This document shows, in pieces, positions 14,317 through 23,301 of a stretch of DNA of 64,000 bases. Within the stretch, counting starts at the first letter, position 1. Each line of letters starts with the position of its first letter. The notes beneath the pieces were generated by a model. That model worked only from the letters and a program-made list of their open reading frames with translations, had not been told where the DNA came from and ran no database searches. The DNA comes from an uncultured Flavobacteriaceae bacterium (lineage in GTDB: Bacteria > Bacteroidota > Bacteroidia > Flavobacteriales > Flavobacteriaceae). The translations under genes were made by a program, and so were the position numbers. The DNA is taken from contig CANLXN010000001.1 of NCBI GenBank assembly GCA_947495135.1, positions 1-64,000 on the forward strand, in the 5' to 3' direction.

Positions 14317-15648
14317 TTACAACAAGCCTTTCGCCTTAATCTCTAAGTATTTATTAATGGTGTTTACGGTAAGATCGGCTGGAGCGGTTAGCACCGTTTG
14401 AATGCCTCTTTGTTGAAGTTCTCTCACCATTAATTTTTTATCGAACTCAAATTGCTGAGCGATGGTTTGATCAAAAATCTCTGGAACGTTGGTAGCTTCT
14501 GTTTCGCTAAGGTTTCGCAACTCGGGGTTTTCGAAAAATATAACAACCAGCACATGTCTTTTGGCGATGGCAAGTAAATAGGGAAGTTGCCTTCTCAACG
14601 ACGAAATATGCTCAAAATTAGTATATAACATCAACAAACTACGATGTGTAATACGTCTTCGTATCATTGCTTGTAATAATCCAAAATCGGAATCAAGAAA
14701 CTTAGTATCTGTATTGTAGAGCGTATCTAAAATAGTGTTGAGGTACGTCTTTTTGGCTCGAGCAGGTAGAAAGTTTCCAATTTTATTTGAAAAATCGATA
14801 AGTCCCACCTTATCGCTCTTTTTAAGTGCAATGTTCGAAAATGCCAATGCACTATTGATAGCATAGTCAACTAATTTTAATCCGTCGAACGGCATTTTCA
14901 TTACTCTACTGGTATCAATAATGGTGTAAACGGGTTGCATTTTTTCGTCCTGGTATTGATTCACCATGAGTTGTGCATGTTTTGCAGTGGCTTTCCAGTT
15001 CACCGTGCGCACATCGTCTCCAACCACATATTCTTTGATTTGTTCAAATTCCATGGTATGACCAATTTTCCTGATCTTTTTGAGTCCAATATGTGATAAT
15101 CGGTTATCGATTGCAAGGAAGTCGTATTTCTTCATTTGAATGAATGAAGGATAGACTTTTACCATTTGTTCATTATTAAAAGTATAGCGACGTCTTACAA
15201 GGCCAATTACGGAAGTGGCATAACAGTTCAGCTTTCCGAAGATATACTCACCTCGATCCACTGGTCTTACACTATAGGCATAGGTGCTTCTATCCTTCCC
15301 AGGTATTTTAGTTTTTCTGAAAAAGTCTCTCATTTGAAATTGAACTGGTAGTTCGTCAATGATCGCGACCTCAATATTAAAGGTGTACTTGTTTTGCAAT
15401 TGAATAGCGACTTCATTTTGATCGCTGTTCGAAAATTTTTCTGGAAGAATTCGTTCTCCTTTAACCGAACTACTGCTATAAAGCATTGTAAGTTCTAGAA
15501 GCACTAAAACCGCAAGTGCCAGAACAAAGAGCCATACTATTCCATACAGAGGTGTTGACCAGTTAGAAATGAGAAACAATACTGCAATCACCGTTAGCGC
15601 ATAAAAGAAGCGCGGTGTTACATAAAGCGATTTGAAGAATTTGATCAC
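14317..15648 (-). CDS. DUF58 domain protein (vWA-like)
   Basis: 443 residues. Two N-terminal membrane segments (~15-55) are followed by a beta-rich region and the DUF58 core: EYVVGDDVRTVNWKATAKH (the RxxxWKxxA motif), then a von Willebrand A-like fold with YTIIDTSRVM (modified MIDAS DxS) and KKSDKVGLIDFSN. DUF58 proteins are almost always next to a MoxR AAA ATPase; the pair is thought to work as an ATP-driven, chaperone-like system. It overlaps the moxR stop by 1 bp. Last gene of the six-gene operon. Confidence 0.92.
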   Translation of the reverse strand: MIKFFKSLYVTPRFFYALTVIAVLFLISNWSTPLYGIVWLFVLALAVLVLLELTMLYSSSSVKGERILPEKFSNSDQNEVAIQLQNKYTFNIEVAIIDELPVQFQMRDFFRKTKIPGKDRSTYAYSVRPVDRGEYIFGKLNCYATSVIGLVRRRYTFNNEQMVKVYPSFIQMKKYDFLAIDNRLSHIGLKKIRKIGHTMEFEQIKEYVVGDDVRTVNWKATAKHAQLMVNQYQDEKMQPVYTIIDTSRVMKMPFDGLKLVDYAINSALAFSNIALKKSDKVGLIDFSNKIGNFLPARAKKTYLNTILDTLYNTDTKFLDSDFGLLQAMIRRRITHRSLLMLYTNFEHISSLRRQLPYLLAIAKRHVLVVIFFENPELRNLSETEATNVPEIFDQTIAQQFEFDKKLMVRELQQRGIQTVLTAPADLTVNTINKYLEIKAKGLL

Positions 15649-16682
15649 TATCTCGGAATTTCAATAGATTGAGCGATCATTTCTATAACGGTCTCGGGAG
15701 TCATTCCTTCCATTTCTCGTTCAGGAGATAGAATAATTCTATGACGCAAAACAGGAGCCAGCGTTCGTTTTACATCTTCAGGAGTTACGAAGTCTCTTCC
15801 GTTAATTGCAGCAAAAGCCTTGGAGGCATTCATTATTGCCAAAGAAGCTCTTGGTGAACCTCCTAAATATAAATGTGGATGGTTTCTAGTTTTATCGACT
15901 AATTGAGCGATGTAATTAAAGATTTTATCTTCAATTAAAATTTCTTGCACCTGCGCACGAAGTTTTTTCAATAGACTTGGAGAAAGAACACCAGTGATGG
16001 CATCTTCTGCTATGGCCGATTTTCGATCGTGGTGGGTCTTTAAAATTGTGACTTCTTCTTCCAGTTTAGGATATCCAACTTTAATCTTAAAGATAAAGCG
16101 ATCGAGCTGAGCTTCTGGGAGGGCATAGGTTCCTTCTTGTTCTACTGGATTTTGAGTGGCAAGAACCATAAATGGATAATCCATCTTATATTCATGTCCG
16201 TCCATAGTGATTTGTCGCTCTTCCATTACTTCGAACAAGGCCGCTTGTGTCTTAGCAGGTGCACGATTAATTTCGTCGATAAGAACAATATTAGAAAAAA
16301 TAGGTCCCTTTTTGAATTCAAACTCCGACGCCTTCATATTAAGAATAGAAGTACCTAAAACATCACTTGGCATTAAATCTGGCGTAAACTGGATTCGATT
16401 GAACGCTGTTTTTAAGGTTTTAGCGAAGAGCTTAGCAGTGATGGTTTTAGCAATTCCAGGAACACCTTCTATAAGCACATGCCCGTTAGCAAACAAGCCA
16501 ACAATAAGGAGTTCTATAAATTCTTCTTGCCCAATAATAATCTTTCCAAGCTGTAATTTGATGGCTTCAACAGCGCTTTTTAGCTCCTCTAACGGAATCC
16601 GATTGTTGAATTGTAAATCTTGGTTCTGATTTTCTGGATTCGTGTTTTCTATAGGATTTGTATTTTCTTCAGGATTTTCCAT
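15648..16682 (-). CDS. MoxR family AAA ATPase
   Basis: 344 residues; AAA_3 (MoxR) ATPase. Walker A GVPGIAKT and Walker B IVLIDEINRAP are intact, as are sensor 1 LATQNPVEQEGTY and the C-terminal lid GGSPRASLAIMNASKA with the conserved GxSPRA. The N-terminal ~20 residues are an Asn/Glu-rich low-complexity tail. MoxR ATPases act with DUF58/vWA partners to remodel or mature other proteins. Translationally coupled to the genes on both sides (14-bp overlap upstream, 1-bp downstream). Confidence 0.95.
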   Translation of the reverse strand: MENPEENTNPIENTNPENQNQDLQFNNRIPLEELKSAVEAIKLQLGKIIIGQEEFIELLIVGLFANGHVLIEGVPGIAKTITAKLFAKTLKTAFNRIQFTPDLMPSDVLGTSILNMKASEFEFKKGPIFSNIVLIDEINRAPAKTQAALFEVMEERQITMDGHEYKMDYPFMVLATQNPVEQEGTYALPEAQLDRFIFKIKVGYPKLEEEVTILKTHHDRKSAIAEDAITGVLSPSLLKKLRAQVQEILIEDKIFNYIAQLVDKTRNHPHLYLGGSPRASLAIMNASKAFAAINGRDFVTPEDVKRTLAPVLRHRIILSPEREMEGMTPETVIEMIAQSIEIPR

Positions 16683-17889
16683 CTATCTTCTTTTTATACT
16701 TAGTAAGTTCTATGTTTAATTTCACTAGCTCGTCCGGACTAGTTTCGTGTTGATGTTGTATTTTTTCAATAAATGTGAAGAGGTCTTTTGTGTCTTCAAA
16801 TGTATTTCCACTTCTCGCAGCCACCGCTTTCATAAATCGGACATCTACTTTTTCGGTGGGAATACGTAGCTTGGTTCTAATATACTCCATAAACAGTGTA
16901 ATTTGTTTCTGCGCAATGGAGTGATGTTCATTTTTTTCAAGATACATACCCGCGATGGTCTGGGTGTATTCGAAGGTCTTATTGGAGAGAGGTGTCACAA
17001 TTGGGATGCTGCGCTGTTTCCGTTTTCCTTCAAACAAAACAAAAATAAACACTCCAATTAGAAGAAAGTAATAGGACCATTTTAACCTTTCATTATTTAA
17101 AAGAATGTAAAGAGGGGAAACCTGTATTGGCTTACCAGATTTGTAATGATTGTCCCACAATAACGGCTCGTTTTGATCTAAATAGGAGAGGACACCTTCT
17201 GTGTAACTTAAGTTTTCTTCTTCTTCAAGCAGAAAATAATTGGAAAATACCTCCGGTTGGTTGTGGAAAAAAATAGTTCCATCTCCTATTGGAGCTTTCA
17301 AGAAATTAATTTTCGGTTCTTTTAATACTGTTGTGTCTTGAAAAGCCTCCACAACTCCAAGAGCCACATGTGATAAAGTATCTACTTCTCGAAAGTGCCG
17401 AACAGGGAAATTTCGTTTTATATGATACGGTTTATTTGTTTTTAGATTTTCATTTACCAGCTCAAAGAATGGTTCTGTACCTAATTCTGTAAATAAAAGT
17501 CCATCAGTAACCTCTAGAGAAAGCGAATCGATAAGGCCAGGAGAGTGGTAGTTTGCGGACAGAAATAGAGTGTTTCCCCGGCCTACCCAATCTAATAGTC
17601 TATCAACTTCAGTATCGTCAAAATAAAGTCGGTCGTTTACAAAAAAATAAGTTCCCACAAGAGCAGTATCTAATAGGATCTCAAATGGAGGACGGTTTTG
17701 TTCCATCATGTTATCTCCAAATTTTTCTTTTAAGAGATCATGAAAAACATACGATCCTAAAGGAATCTTATCGGTAGCAGAATAACTTGGAAACCAATTA
17801 ATAGGATGTGGACGAGTTGCTTCTGCATAGATCATCGCTCCAACAATAAGTAGGAATCCAAAGAATACTATTTTTTGAAGCTTAGTCAA
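16669..17889 (-). CDS. DUF4350 domain membrane protein
   Basis: 406 residues, with a TTG start at 17889 overlapping the DUF4129 stop by 8 bp; no ATG lies near enough to keep the N-terminal membrane anchor (IVFFGFLLIVGAMIYA). DUF4350 core: PSYSATDKIPLGSYVFHDLL and LDWVGRGNTLFLSANYH. A second membrane segment is at ~275-293 (WSYYFLLIGVFIFVLFEG), followed by a cytoplasmic helical tail (FEYTQTIAGMYLEKNEH). Family function unknown; it is a steady partner of MoxR/DUF58 operons. Confidence 0.88.
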   Translation of the reverse strand: MTKLQKIVFFGFLLIVGAMIYAEATRPHPINWFPSYSATDKIPLGSYVFHDLLKEKFGDNMMEQNRPPFEILLDTALVGTYFFVNDRLYFDDTEVDRLLDWVGRGNTLFLSANYHSPGLIDSLSLEVTDGLLFTELGTEPFFELVNENLKTNKPYHIKRNFPVRHFREVDTLSHVALGVVEAFQDTTVLKEPKINFLKAPIGDGTIFFHNQPEVFSNYFLLEEEENLSYTEGVLSYLDQNEPLLWDNHYKSGKPIQVSPLYILLNNERLKWSYYFLLIGVFIFVLFEGKRKQRSIPIVTPLSNKTFEYTQTIAGMYLEKNEHHSIAQKQITLFMEYIRTKLRIPTEKVDVRFMKAVAARSGNTFEDTKDLFTFIEKIQHQHETSPDELVKLNIELTKYKKKIDGKS

Positions 17890-18646
17890 TTGTTTTCGGG
17901 ATATTATGTTCTAATTGGACAAAGGTGTTTTGCGCTTTTCTGAAATCGGTTGGTGTCACTTCAAAGCTACCATACCATATGTAATCGTATAGATTGGTTA
18001 CTTTTCTAAAGCCCAAATTGAGCTTTTCGGAATTGATTTCATTGGTATATTCACTATTGGTTTTATCGAATTCGTAGTCTATAATTTCGGCTTCTGTTAG
18101 TCTTTTTAAAATAAGTAGGTAATAGTATCGAACGGCCAATCTATAATCTTCATCTAAGAGTGCTTTATCTATGAGCTTTTGAATGTCTCCAGTTCTTATA
18201 ATTTCCTCTTCTTCAGTAAAGAATACACCAGGTTGTTCCTTGCTCTTAAGCATGCGAGCTCCAGGATTCATTTTATAAAAAAGCCAGACAATGAAAACTA
18301 TAAGTGTACCAAGAATTAGGTAGGGAGCAATGGTTAATAAAAAAGATACAAATCCTCCAACACTATTTAGGTCACCCAAAAGCCATTCCCAAAACCGATA
18401 CCACATGCGAGAAATCCAGTTGGTAAATTTACTCCACCAGCCATCTTCCTCATTGAGTTCGGTATAGTCGAAATCTGGATCATCTTTGTATTTGTCCAGT
18501 GTTTCTGTATCCAGTTTTAAAGGTGTGATAGCCCCATCCTCGTCGTATTGAACCGTCTCCTGAGAGATGGGTTCTGTGGCTTCTTGGGAACGAATTCCTT
18601 CAGAAACACAAAAAACGAAAATGATGAAGAGTAAAACCTTGCGCAT
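17882..18646 (-). CDS. DUF4129 domain membrane protein
   Basis: 254 residues. Signal peptide MRKVLLFIIFVFCVSEG, an acidic periplasmic stretch, a Trp-rich segment (WWSKFTNWISRMWYRFWEWL), a membrane helix (~106-124, APYLILGTLIVFIVWLFYKM) and a C-terminal cytoplasmic DUF4129 domain (DYRLAVRYYYLLILKRL, then KLNLGFRKVTNLYDYIWYG). DUF4129 is often fused to transglutaminase-like proteins and accompanies MoxR/DUF58. Role unknown. Confidence 0.88.
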   Translation of the reverse strand: MRKVLLFIIFVFCVSEGIRSQEATEPISQETVQYDEDGAITPLKLDTETLDKYKDDPDFDYTELNEEDGWWSKFTNWISRMWYRFWEWLLGDLNSVGGFVSFLLTIAPYLILGTLIVFIVWLFYKMNPGARMLKSKEQPGVFFTEEEEIIRTGDIQKLIDKALLDEDYRLAVRYYYLLILKRLTEAEIIDYEFDKTNSEYTNEINSEKLNLGFRKVTNLYDYIWYGSFEVTPTDFRKAQNTFVQLEHNIPKTID

Positions 18647-18647
18647 A

Positions 18648-19526
18648 TTATTCTTCTCTTTTTCCTAGAGATTCTATGGTTTCAATGGTTCCAGTAAAGT
18701 TCTTCTTTTCGTTGAGATTGAAATAAATAAATGCCGAAGTGAGTACCATAAATGTATAAAGCAGATATTGTCCTATAACAGAGATTACATTTAAGATGAT
18801 ATACCCAATATCGAACATTTCGGAAGGGTCGTTAGAGATGGTTTCAATATTCATGAACTGATTACCAAGAGAATAAATAGTTGCAGGAACTTGAAATATC
18901 AACGTAAACAAATAGTAAACAATCCCTGCGACCAATAGGGTTGCAAAGGTAATCCACCATTCTCCTTTAATAAGTTCAAAACAATAACTGATGGAGTCTG
19001 TTACCGACCTGTTCTCGAATACGTATACTCCGTAGACTGCGAATAGAACTGTTCCTAGATAGATTCCTGGGATTCCACATAGTGCTAGTCCAAATCCAAC
19101 CATGATGGTAGTAAGACTACTCATTCCTATAAGTCCCCAAAACTTTTCCTTTAGGTTATTTCCTACTTCTTCTTTATTGATTTCTCCGTTATTGTTCATA
19201 TACGATTTAATCGAGAACATAACTACACCGTAAAGAAGGCCGTAATATGCCACGATGCTTATGAATAGAAAAAGAATGGCGATGAGCATTACAATCATGG
19301 TATCGAAGGAAGGTTGTGAACCAAAGTCACCATACAGATTTTCCATAAACCCACTAATACCTTGGATATAGACAATAAATGATAGCACTAGTATAAGTAA
19401 GGCTGGACCAGCATATTTCAGAATAAGGCCAAAAAGAACTTTCCAATTAAGACGAAGGAACTTAAAAACATCTCCAAGGATGCCACCAAGTTCCCTTTGC
19501 TGTTTAAATTGTATCATTTCTTTCAT
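18648..19526 (-). CDS. Polytopic membrane protein of the MoxR/DUF58 operon
   Basis: 292 residues with about six membrane segments (~30-55, 75-105, 125-160, 190-215, 240-265). It begins MKEMIQFKQQRELGGILGDVF, and either M1 or M4 could be the start because both overlap the SpoIIM-like gene (23 or 14 bp). It has FKFLRLNWKVLFGLILKYAG, common to the equivalent gene in other flavobacterial operons of this type. No catalytic motif was seen. It is 1 bp upstream of the DUF4129 gene, so co-translated. Confidence 0.8.
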   Translation of the reverse strand: MKEMIQFKQQRELGGILGDVFKFLRLNWKVLFGLILKYAGPALLILVLSFIVYIQGISGFMENLYGDFGSQPSFDTMIVMLIAILFLFISIVAYYGLLYGVVMFSIKSYMNNNGEINKEEVGNNLKEKFWGLIGMSSLTTIMVGFGLALCGIPGIYLGTVLFAVYGVYVFENRSVTDSISYCFELIKGEWWITFATLLVAGIVYYLFTLIFQVPATIYSLGNQFMNIETISNDPSEMFDIGYIILNVISVIGQYLLYTFMVLTSAFIYFNLNEKKNFTGTIETIESLGKREE

Positions 19527-20475
19527 AAGTTTTCTTTAGTTTAATGGGGTATATAACGTAATAATATAGAATTAAAAATAAGGACCCTCCAATGATAATA
19601 ATTGCTAGCCAATCTGGCATTTCGGTATGTCTTGTTACAAATCCTTCTAGAAATCCTGCAATAATAAAGAATGGTATAGTACTTATCAATATTTTAACTC
19701 CATCTTTTGCTCCTCTAACAAAAGATTGTACTCTGGTATAGGTTCTTGGAAATAAAATACTATTACCCATCACTAAACCAGCGCATCCAGCGATAATAAT
19801 GACCGAAATTTCTATGGTTCCATGGATCCAGATGGTACGCGCACTTTCCCATAACAGGCCTTGGTCGTAAAAGAAATACTGAAATGACCCTAGCATAATG
19901 GCATTTCTCATCAAAATGAAGAGGGTGCCTACACTAAGAAAAAGACCATATGCAAATGCCAATAACGCGACTCGAATATTATTTACCGTAATCCCTAAAA
20001 ACATATTTAGTTCTCCCATGTCCTTGTAAACCGCCATAGGATCACCGTTATCGATATTATCTAGTGTCATATTCACATAGCCGTCTCCAAGGATGAGTCT
20101 TACAAAATCACCATCTGTTGCAGCAGAGTAGGCACCAATAATGCTAAATAACATAAAAGTTAAAAAAGCAATAAGAAGTTGTCTGTGGTATTGAGAAAAG
20201 AAGAGTGGAAATTCTTTGGTGTAAAAAGTAATTAGACGATTACGCGATTCTCTTTTTGTTTTATAAATCTTTTGATGCGCTAAAACGGAGAGCCCGTTTA
20301 AGTACCTCAGTGTGTTGCTATTCGGATAAAAAGTTTGGGCATAGCTGAGGTGATCGGTTACTTCCACGTAAAGTGAACTTAACTCGTCTGGTGAAACCTG
20401 AATATTATTCTTAAGAACACTTTCAAATCTTAACCATTTGTCTTTATTTTGTTTTGCAAAAGCAGCTTCGCGCAT
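19504..20475 (-). CDS. Stage II sporulation protein M-like (DUF95) membrane protein
   Basis: 323 residues. A cytoplasmic helical N-terminus (REAAFAKQNKDKWLRFESVL) precedes five or six membrane helices. DUF95/SpoIIM features include FLGITVNNIRVALLAFAYGLF (N-N-x-R-V motif), WIHGTIEISVIIIAGCAGLVMG and PRTYTRVQSFVRGAKDGVKI. SpoIIM acts in peptidoglycan remodelling in sporulating bacteria, but this family is widespread in non-sporulators with MoxR/DUF58 genes. First gene of the minus-strand operon and divergent from the RDD gene, whose ATG is only 33 bp away. Confidence 0.9.
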   Translation of the reverse strand: MREAAFAKQNKDKWLRFESVLKNNIQVSPDELSSLYVEVTDHLSYAQTFYPNSNTLRYLNGLSVLAHQKIYKTKRESRNRLITFYTKEFPLFFSQYHRQLLIAFLTFMLFSIIGAYSAATDGDFVRLILGDGYVNMTLDNIDNGDPMAVYKDMGELNMFLGITVNNIRVALLAFAYGLFLSVGTLFILMRNAIMLGSFQYFFYDQGLLWESARTIWIHGTIEISVIIIAGCAGLVMGNSILFPRTYTRVQSFVRGAKDGVKILISTIPFFIIAGFLEGFVTRHTEMPDWLAIIIIGGSLFLILYYYVIYPIKLKKTYERNDTI

Positions 20476-20508
20476 GGTGAGCGGTATTTGTTCAAAGAAA
20501 CAGATTTA

Positions 20509-21225
20509 ATGGATAACTTTCAAATAGAAACAGCTCAAAATGTCAACATTGTTCAAAATGTTGCTGGACTAGGTGACCGGATTTTGGCATACCTCATAGA
20601 CTTTTTAATTTTGGCGGCATATGTGTTTGCTGTTGTTGTTATTTTTATGGCAATCGACCTGCCTTCAGATTCCGAGTTTCTTATTTATATAACCATTAGT
20701 TTGCCTGTAGTTACTTATCATTTACTGTGGGAGACCTTTTGGGACGGCAGAAGCCCTGGAAAACGAGCTATGAATCTAAAGGTTGTAAAGCTGGATGGTT
20801 CAAAGCCAAGTTTTTCTAATTATTTATTGCGTTGGTTGTTAAGAGTGATCGACCTCACCTCTACGGGAGGTTCTCTTGCGCTGGTAAGTATCCTCTTTAA
20901 TGGAAAAGGGCAACGCGTTGGGGACATTGCAGCAGGCACTACGGTTATTTCTGAAAACGCCGTGGTTGGATTGGCACAAACTGTTTTAGTTGATATCCCA
21001 GAAGGTTATGTACCTATGTATCCGCAAGTAACGGTGTTCACAGATCATGAAATGCAGACCATTAAAAATTTATTTCAATCGGCTAGATATGGCGGAAATC
21101 ATCATGTTATTTTGAAGCTTTCTAATCGGGTTTCCAAAGTAATGGAAATTACGGTAGAAGAAACGCCTATCAAGTTTTTGGACAAGGTAATAAAGGACTA
21201 CAACTATTACACCCAGAACATGTGA
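20509..21225 (+). CDS. RDD family membrane protein
   Basis: 238 residues from ATG 20509 (MDNFQIETAQNVNIVQN). The open frame extends upstream into the divergent SpoIIM-like gene and is rejected. RDD domain: GLGDRILAYLIDFLIL (R-D-D residues), LWETFWDGRSPGKRAMNLKVV and NGKGQRVGDIAAGTTVI. The C-terminal ~60 residues are soluble. It is commonly the divergent partner of this operon in Bacteroidota. The downstream TRIC gene overlaps it by 4 bp. Confidence 0.92.
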   Translation: MDNFQIETAQNVNIVQNVAGLGDRILAYLIDFLILAAYVFAVVVIFMAIDLPSDSEFLIYITISLPVVTYHLLWETFWDGRSPGKRAMNLKVVKLDGSKPSFSNYLLRWLLRVIDLTSTGGSLALVSILFNGKGQRVGDIAAGTTVISENAVVGLAQTVLVDIPEGYVPMYPQVTVFTDHEMQTIKNLFQSARYGGNHHVILKLSNRVSKVMEITVEETPIKFLDKVIKDYNYYTQNM

Positions 21226-21842
21226 GTTTATTATTGATCATCGATATTTTGGGAACTATCGCCTTTGCTGTATCTGGTGGGTTAACTGCCATTAAGAAAG
21301 GGCTAGATCCCTTTGGGCTATTTATTATTGCCTTTGTGACGGCAGTTGGAGGTGGAACTTTAAGAGACATTTTAATAGACGCACCAATCACTTGGATGTT
21401 GGATCTTACGTATGTATATGTGATTGCTGGAACTGTGGTCGTTACTGTTATTTTTCGCAAGAAATTAGGTTATGTCCGCAGGTCGTTGTTCTTATTCGAC
21501 ACAATTGGGATTGCGTTATACACCGTCTTAGGAATAGAGAAGGGAATTGCTGCTGGTTTTCCTGCACTTATTTGTATTGCTTTAGGAACTATGTCGGCTT
21601 GTTTCGGGGGAGTAATTCGTGATATTTTATGTAATGAGATTCCGATTATTTTTAGAAAGGAAGTGTATGCTACCGCTTGTATTTTAGGAGGTGTAGCGTA
21701 TTTTTTACTACTGAAAACCTCATTAACCGGGGATGTAGTCCTTGTAATCGCTGGTTCCATCGTGATTGCCGTGCGTTTGCTGGCGGTGACATTCAATCTA
21801 TCGTTGCCTATTCTGTATAAAAAATCTGAAACAGACCTGTAA
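21222..21842 (+). CDS. TRIC-type cation channel (UPF0126) protein
   Basis: 206 residues with a GTG start that overlaps the RDD stop (GTGA). Seven hydrophobic segments are arranged as two UPF0126 repeats with the hallmark glycines and KxGxGG-like elements: TAIKKGLDPFGLFIIAFVTAVGGGTLRDIL and ALGTMSACFGGVIRDILCNEIP. Prokaryotic TRIC proteins form trimeric cation channels in the inner membrane. A strong terminator follows. Confidence 0.92.
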   Translation: MSLLLIIDILGTIAFAVSGGLTAIKKGLDPFGLFIIAFVTAVGGGTLRDILIDAPITWMLDLTYVYVIAGTVVVTVIFRKKLGYVRRSLFLFDTIGIALYTVLGIEKGIAAGFPALICIALGTMSACFGGVIRDILCNEIPIIFRKEVYATACILGGVAYFLLLKTSLTGDVVLVIAGSIVIAVRLLAVTFNLSLPILYKKSETDL

Positions 21843-21847
21843 TAAAA

Positions 21848-21880
21848 CAACCCGAACAATTTGTTCGGGTTGCCATTTTT
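21848..21880. terminator. Perfect terminator between TRIC and T9SS genes
   Basis: A 12-bp perfect inverted repeat, CAACCCGAACAA (21848-21859) with TTGTTCGGGTTG (21861-21872), followed by a T-rich tail. It serves the two convergent genes. Confidence 0.85.
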
Positions 21881-21897
21881 CTTTTTCAAATTTCATT

Positions 21898-22431
21898 TTA
21901 CTCTTTAATCACTGTTTTTGTGACTATTTCTCCATCTTTAAAAGTGATACTTATAAAGTATATTCCAGTTGGATAATCAGTGAGATCTATAGTCGCACTT
22001 TTCAGACTATGCTCATTGGACAACCCTTTCAAGTTTAAATTTCCAAACTGATTACTCAATTCCCATCTCATCATATCTTCTTGAGTTGTAAGATTGAAAT
22101 TGGTTTTAACTGGGTTGGGAGACAGCGTAATAGTTTTGTCAACTTTAGGAGCAGAATCACAATTTTCGATACGTCCATTAAAACTAACTGTTGCAGAACC
22201 AGTCACACTAAAACCAGATGTTAGTAAAATTTGATTTCCAGCTATGTATTCTACGTGTCCGTCGAGTATTTCATTATTGGCTTCTATTAGATGTTGCGCT
22301 CGTTTTTGTTCGTTAGAAGTAGACGAGATACTAGTGGTAATGGATAAGTTTTCAGGGCATTTCTGCGCCATTACAGAGTAACTCACTAAGCAGACCATCA
22401 ATAGAGATAGATATTTTATCTTTCTTTTCAT
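21898..22431 (-). CDS. Secreted 3-coathanger-stack protein with T9SS tail
   Basis: 177 residues. Signal peptide (MKRKIKYLSLLMVCLVSYSVMAQ), then a 3-coathanger stack region with EYIAGNQILLTSGFSVTGS and SFNGRIENC, a short repeat fold found in Bacteroidota surface proteins. From ~95 to the end is a type A T9SS sorting domain (ITLSPNPV, LTDYPTGIYFISI, ETVTKTVIKE-like tail). Encoded 5 bp after the tail-fibre-like gene and probably co-transcribed with it. Probably a small surface protein of unknown role. Confidence 0.85.
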   Translation of the reverse strand: MKRKIKYLSLLMVCLVSYSVMAQKCPENLSITTSISSTSNEQKRAQHLIEANNEILDGHVEYIAGNQILLTSGFSVTGSATVSFNGRIENCDSAPKVDKTITLSPNPVKTNFNLTTQEDMMRWELSNQFGNLNLKGLSNEHSLKSATIDLTDYPTGIYFISITFKDGEIVTKTVIKE

Positions 22432-22436
22432 GATGT

Positions 22437-23153
22437 TTAGTTTTTAGAGATTAATAATTCTAATTGCTCAATGCGTTTTTCTTGTTCGATAGTATAAAGA
22501 GTCAATTCTTCAATTTTTTGAAGCAATAAGTTACTCATTTCACCAACGTCCAATCCCTCTTCCATGATCTCTCTTGCAGACGGGACTCCTGGTAAATGAT
22601 TATTTTCTTGAGTAAATTTTTCCACTTCTTGAAGTGACGGCATGGTGTAGTCTTCTTTCAATGTAGAAAAACCTGTGTAGTATTTTTGGAATACATAATC
22701 TGCTGGTACCTGCGCATCCAGTCTCAAGGATATTGCATGTATATCTCCTCGTACGGTTAGCTTGGCGTCTGGATTAGCAGAACCAATTCCCACTCTTCCT
22801 TGTCTGGTCATTATAATTGATCTAACCGGAGCACCTGTCTTCGTGCTTGAAACGCCTAGTGAGAATCGACCGCTAACTGGATCTAAAGTAATCTCAGACG
22901 AATATGCGTTACTGTTTAAATCTCCTCCTCCACTGCCACGCGCGTATCCAAATCCGAGTACCTCATGGCCTCCATCATGAAACGAAAAGGAATTTCCAAT
23001 TTGAAGTTTGTTTAAAGGATTGGAAGTTCCTATTCCTACATTTCCAGTTCTGTAGATGGTGCTAGAGCTGCTGTTATTTCCAATCCATTGTTGAGCAAAG
23101 GTTACACTCATGCAGAATAAACCTGCCACTGCTGCTAAAATCAATTTTTTCAT
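22437..23153 (-). CDS. Exported tail-fibre-like repeat protein
   Basis: 238 residues with a signal peptide (cleavage after TFAQ). It has two 'GNVGIGTSNPLNKLQI / GRVGIGSANPDAKLTV' repeats typical of trimeric beta-solenoid fibres, then a conserved module ADYVFQKYYTGFSTL, YTMPSLQEVEKF, NNHLPGVPSA, and a C-terminal coiled coil (MSNLLLQKIEELTLYTIEQE). The architecture resembles phage tail-fibre or S74-chaperone stubs but lacks a protease domain. Widespread in Bacteroidota as an exported protein. Unlike its downstream partner it has no T9SS tail. Confidence 0.8.
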   Translation of the reverse strand: MKKLILAAVAGLFCMSVTFAQQWIGNNSSSSTIYRTGNVGIGTSNPLNKLQIGNSFSFHDGGHEVLGFGYARGSGGGDLNSNAYSSEITLDPVSGRFSLGVSSTKTGAPVRSIIMTRQGRVGIGSANPDAKLTVRGDIHAISLRLDAQVPADYVFQKYYTGFSTLKEDYTMPSLQEVEKFTQENNHLPGVPSAREIMEEGLDVGEMSNLLLQKIEELTLYTIEQEKRIEQLELLISKN

Positions 23154-23301
23154 AGTTGTAAATTTTTAAATTATTAAAAAGAATTATACTACTATGTACA
23201 GAAAACAGCGTTTTCTTACCTCTTTACGAATTATAATTTTGATGAATACTTCGCAATGATACTTCAGCTTTGTTTTTCCAAAAGAGAATGGAAAGCAACT
23301 A

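Noticed and set aside
22437-23153. Prophage tail-fibre gene
   Set aside because: The repeat motif resembles tail fibres, but it has a signal peptide and no phage genes nearby, and such exported proteins are common in Bacteroidota.
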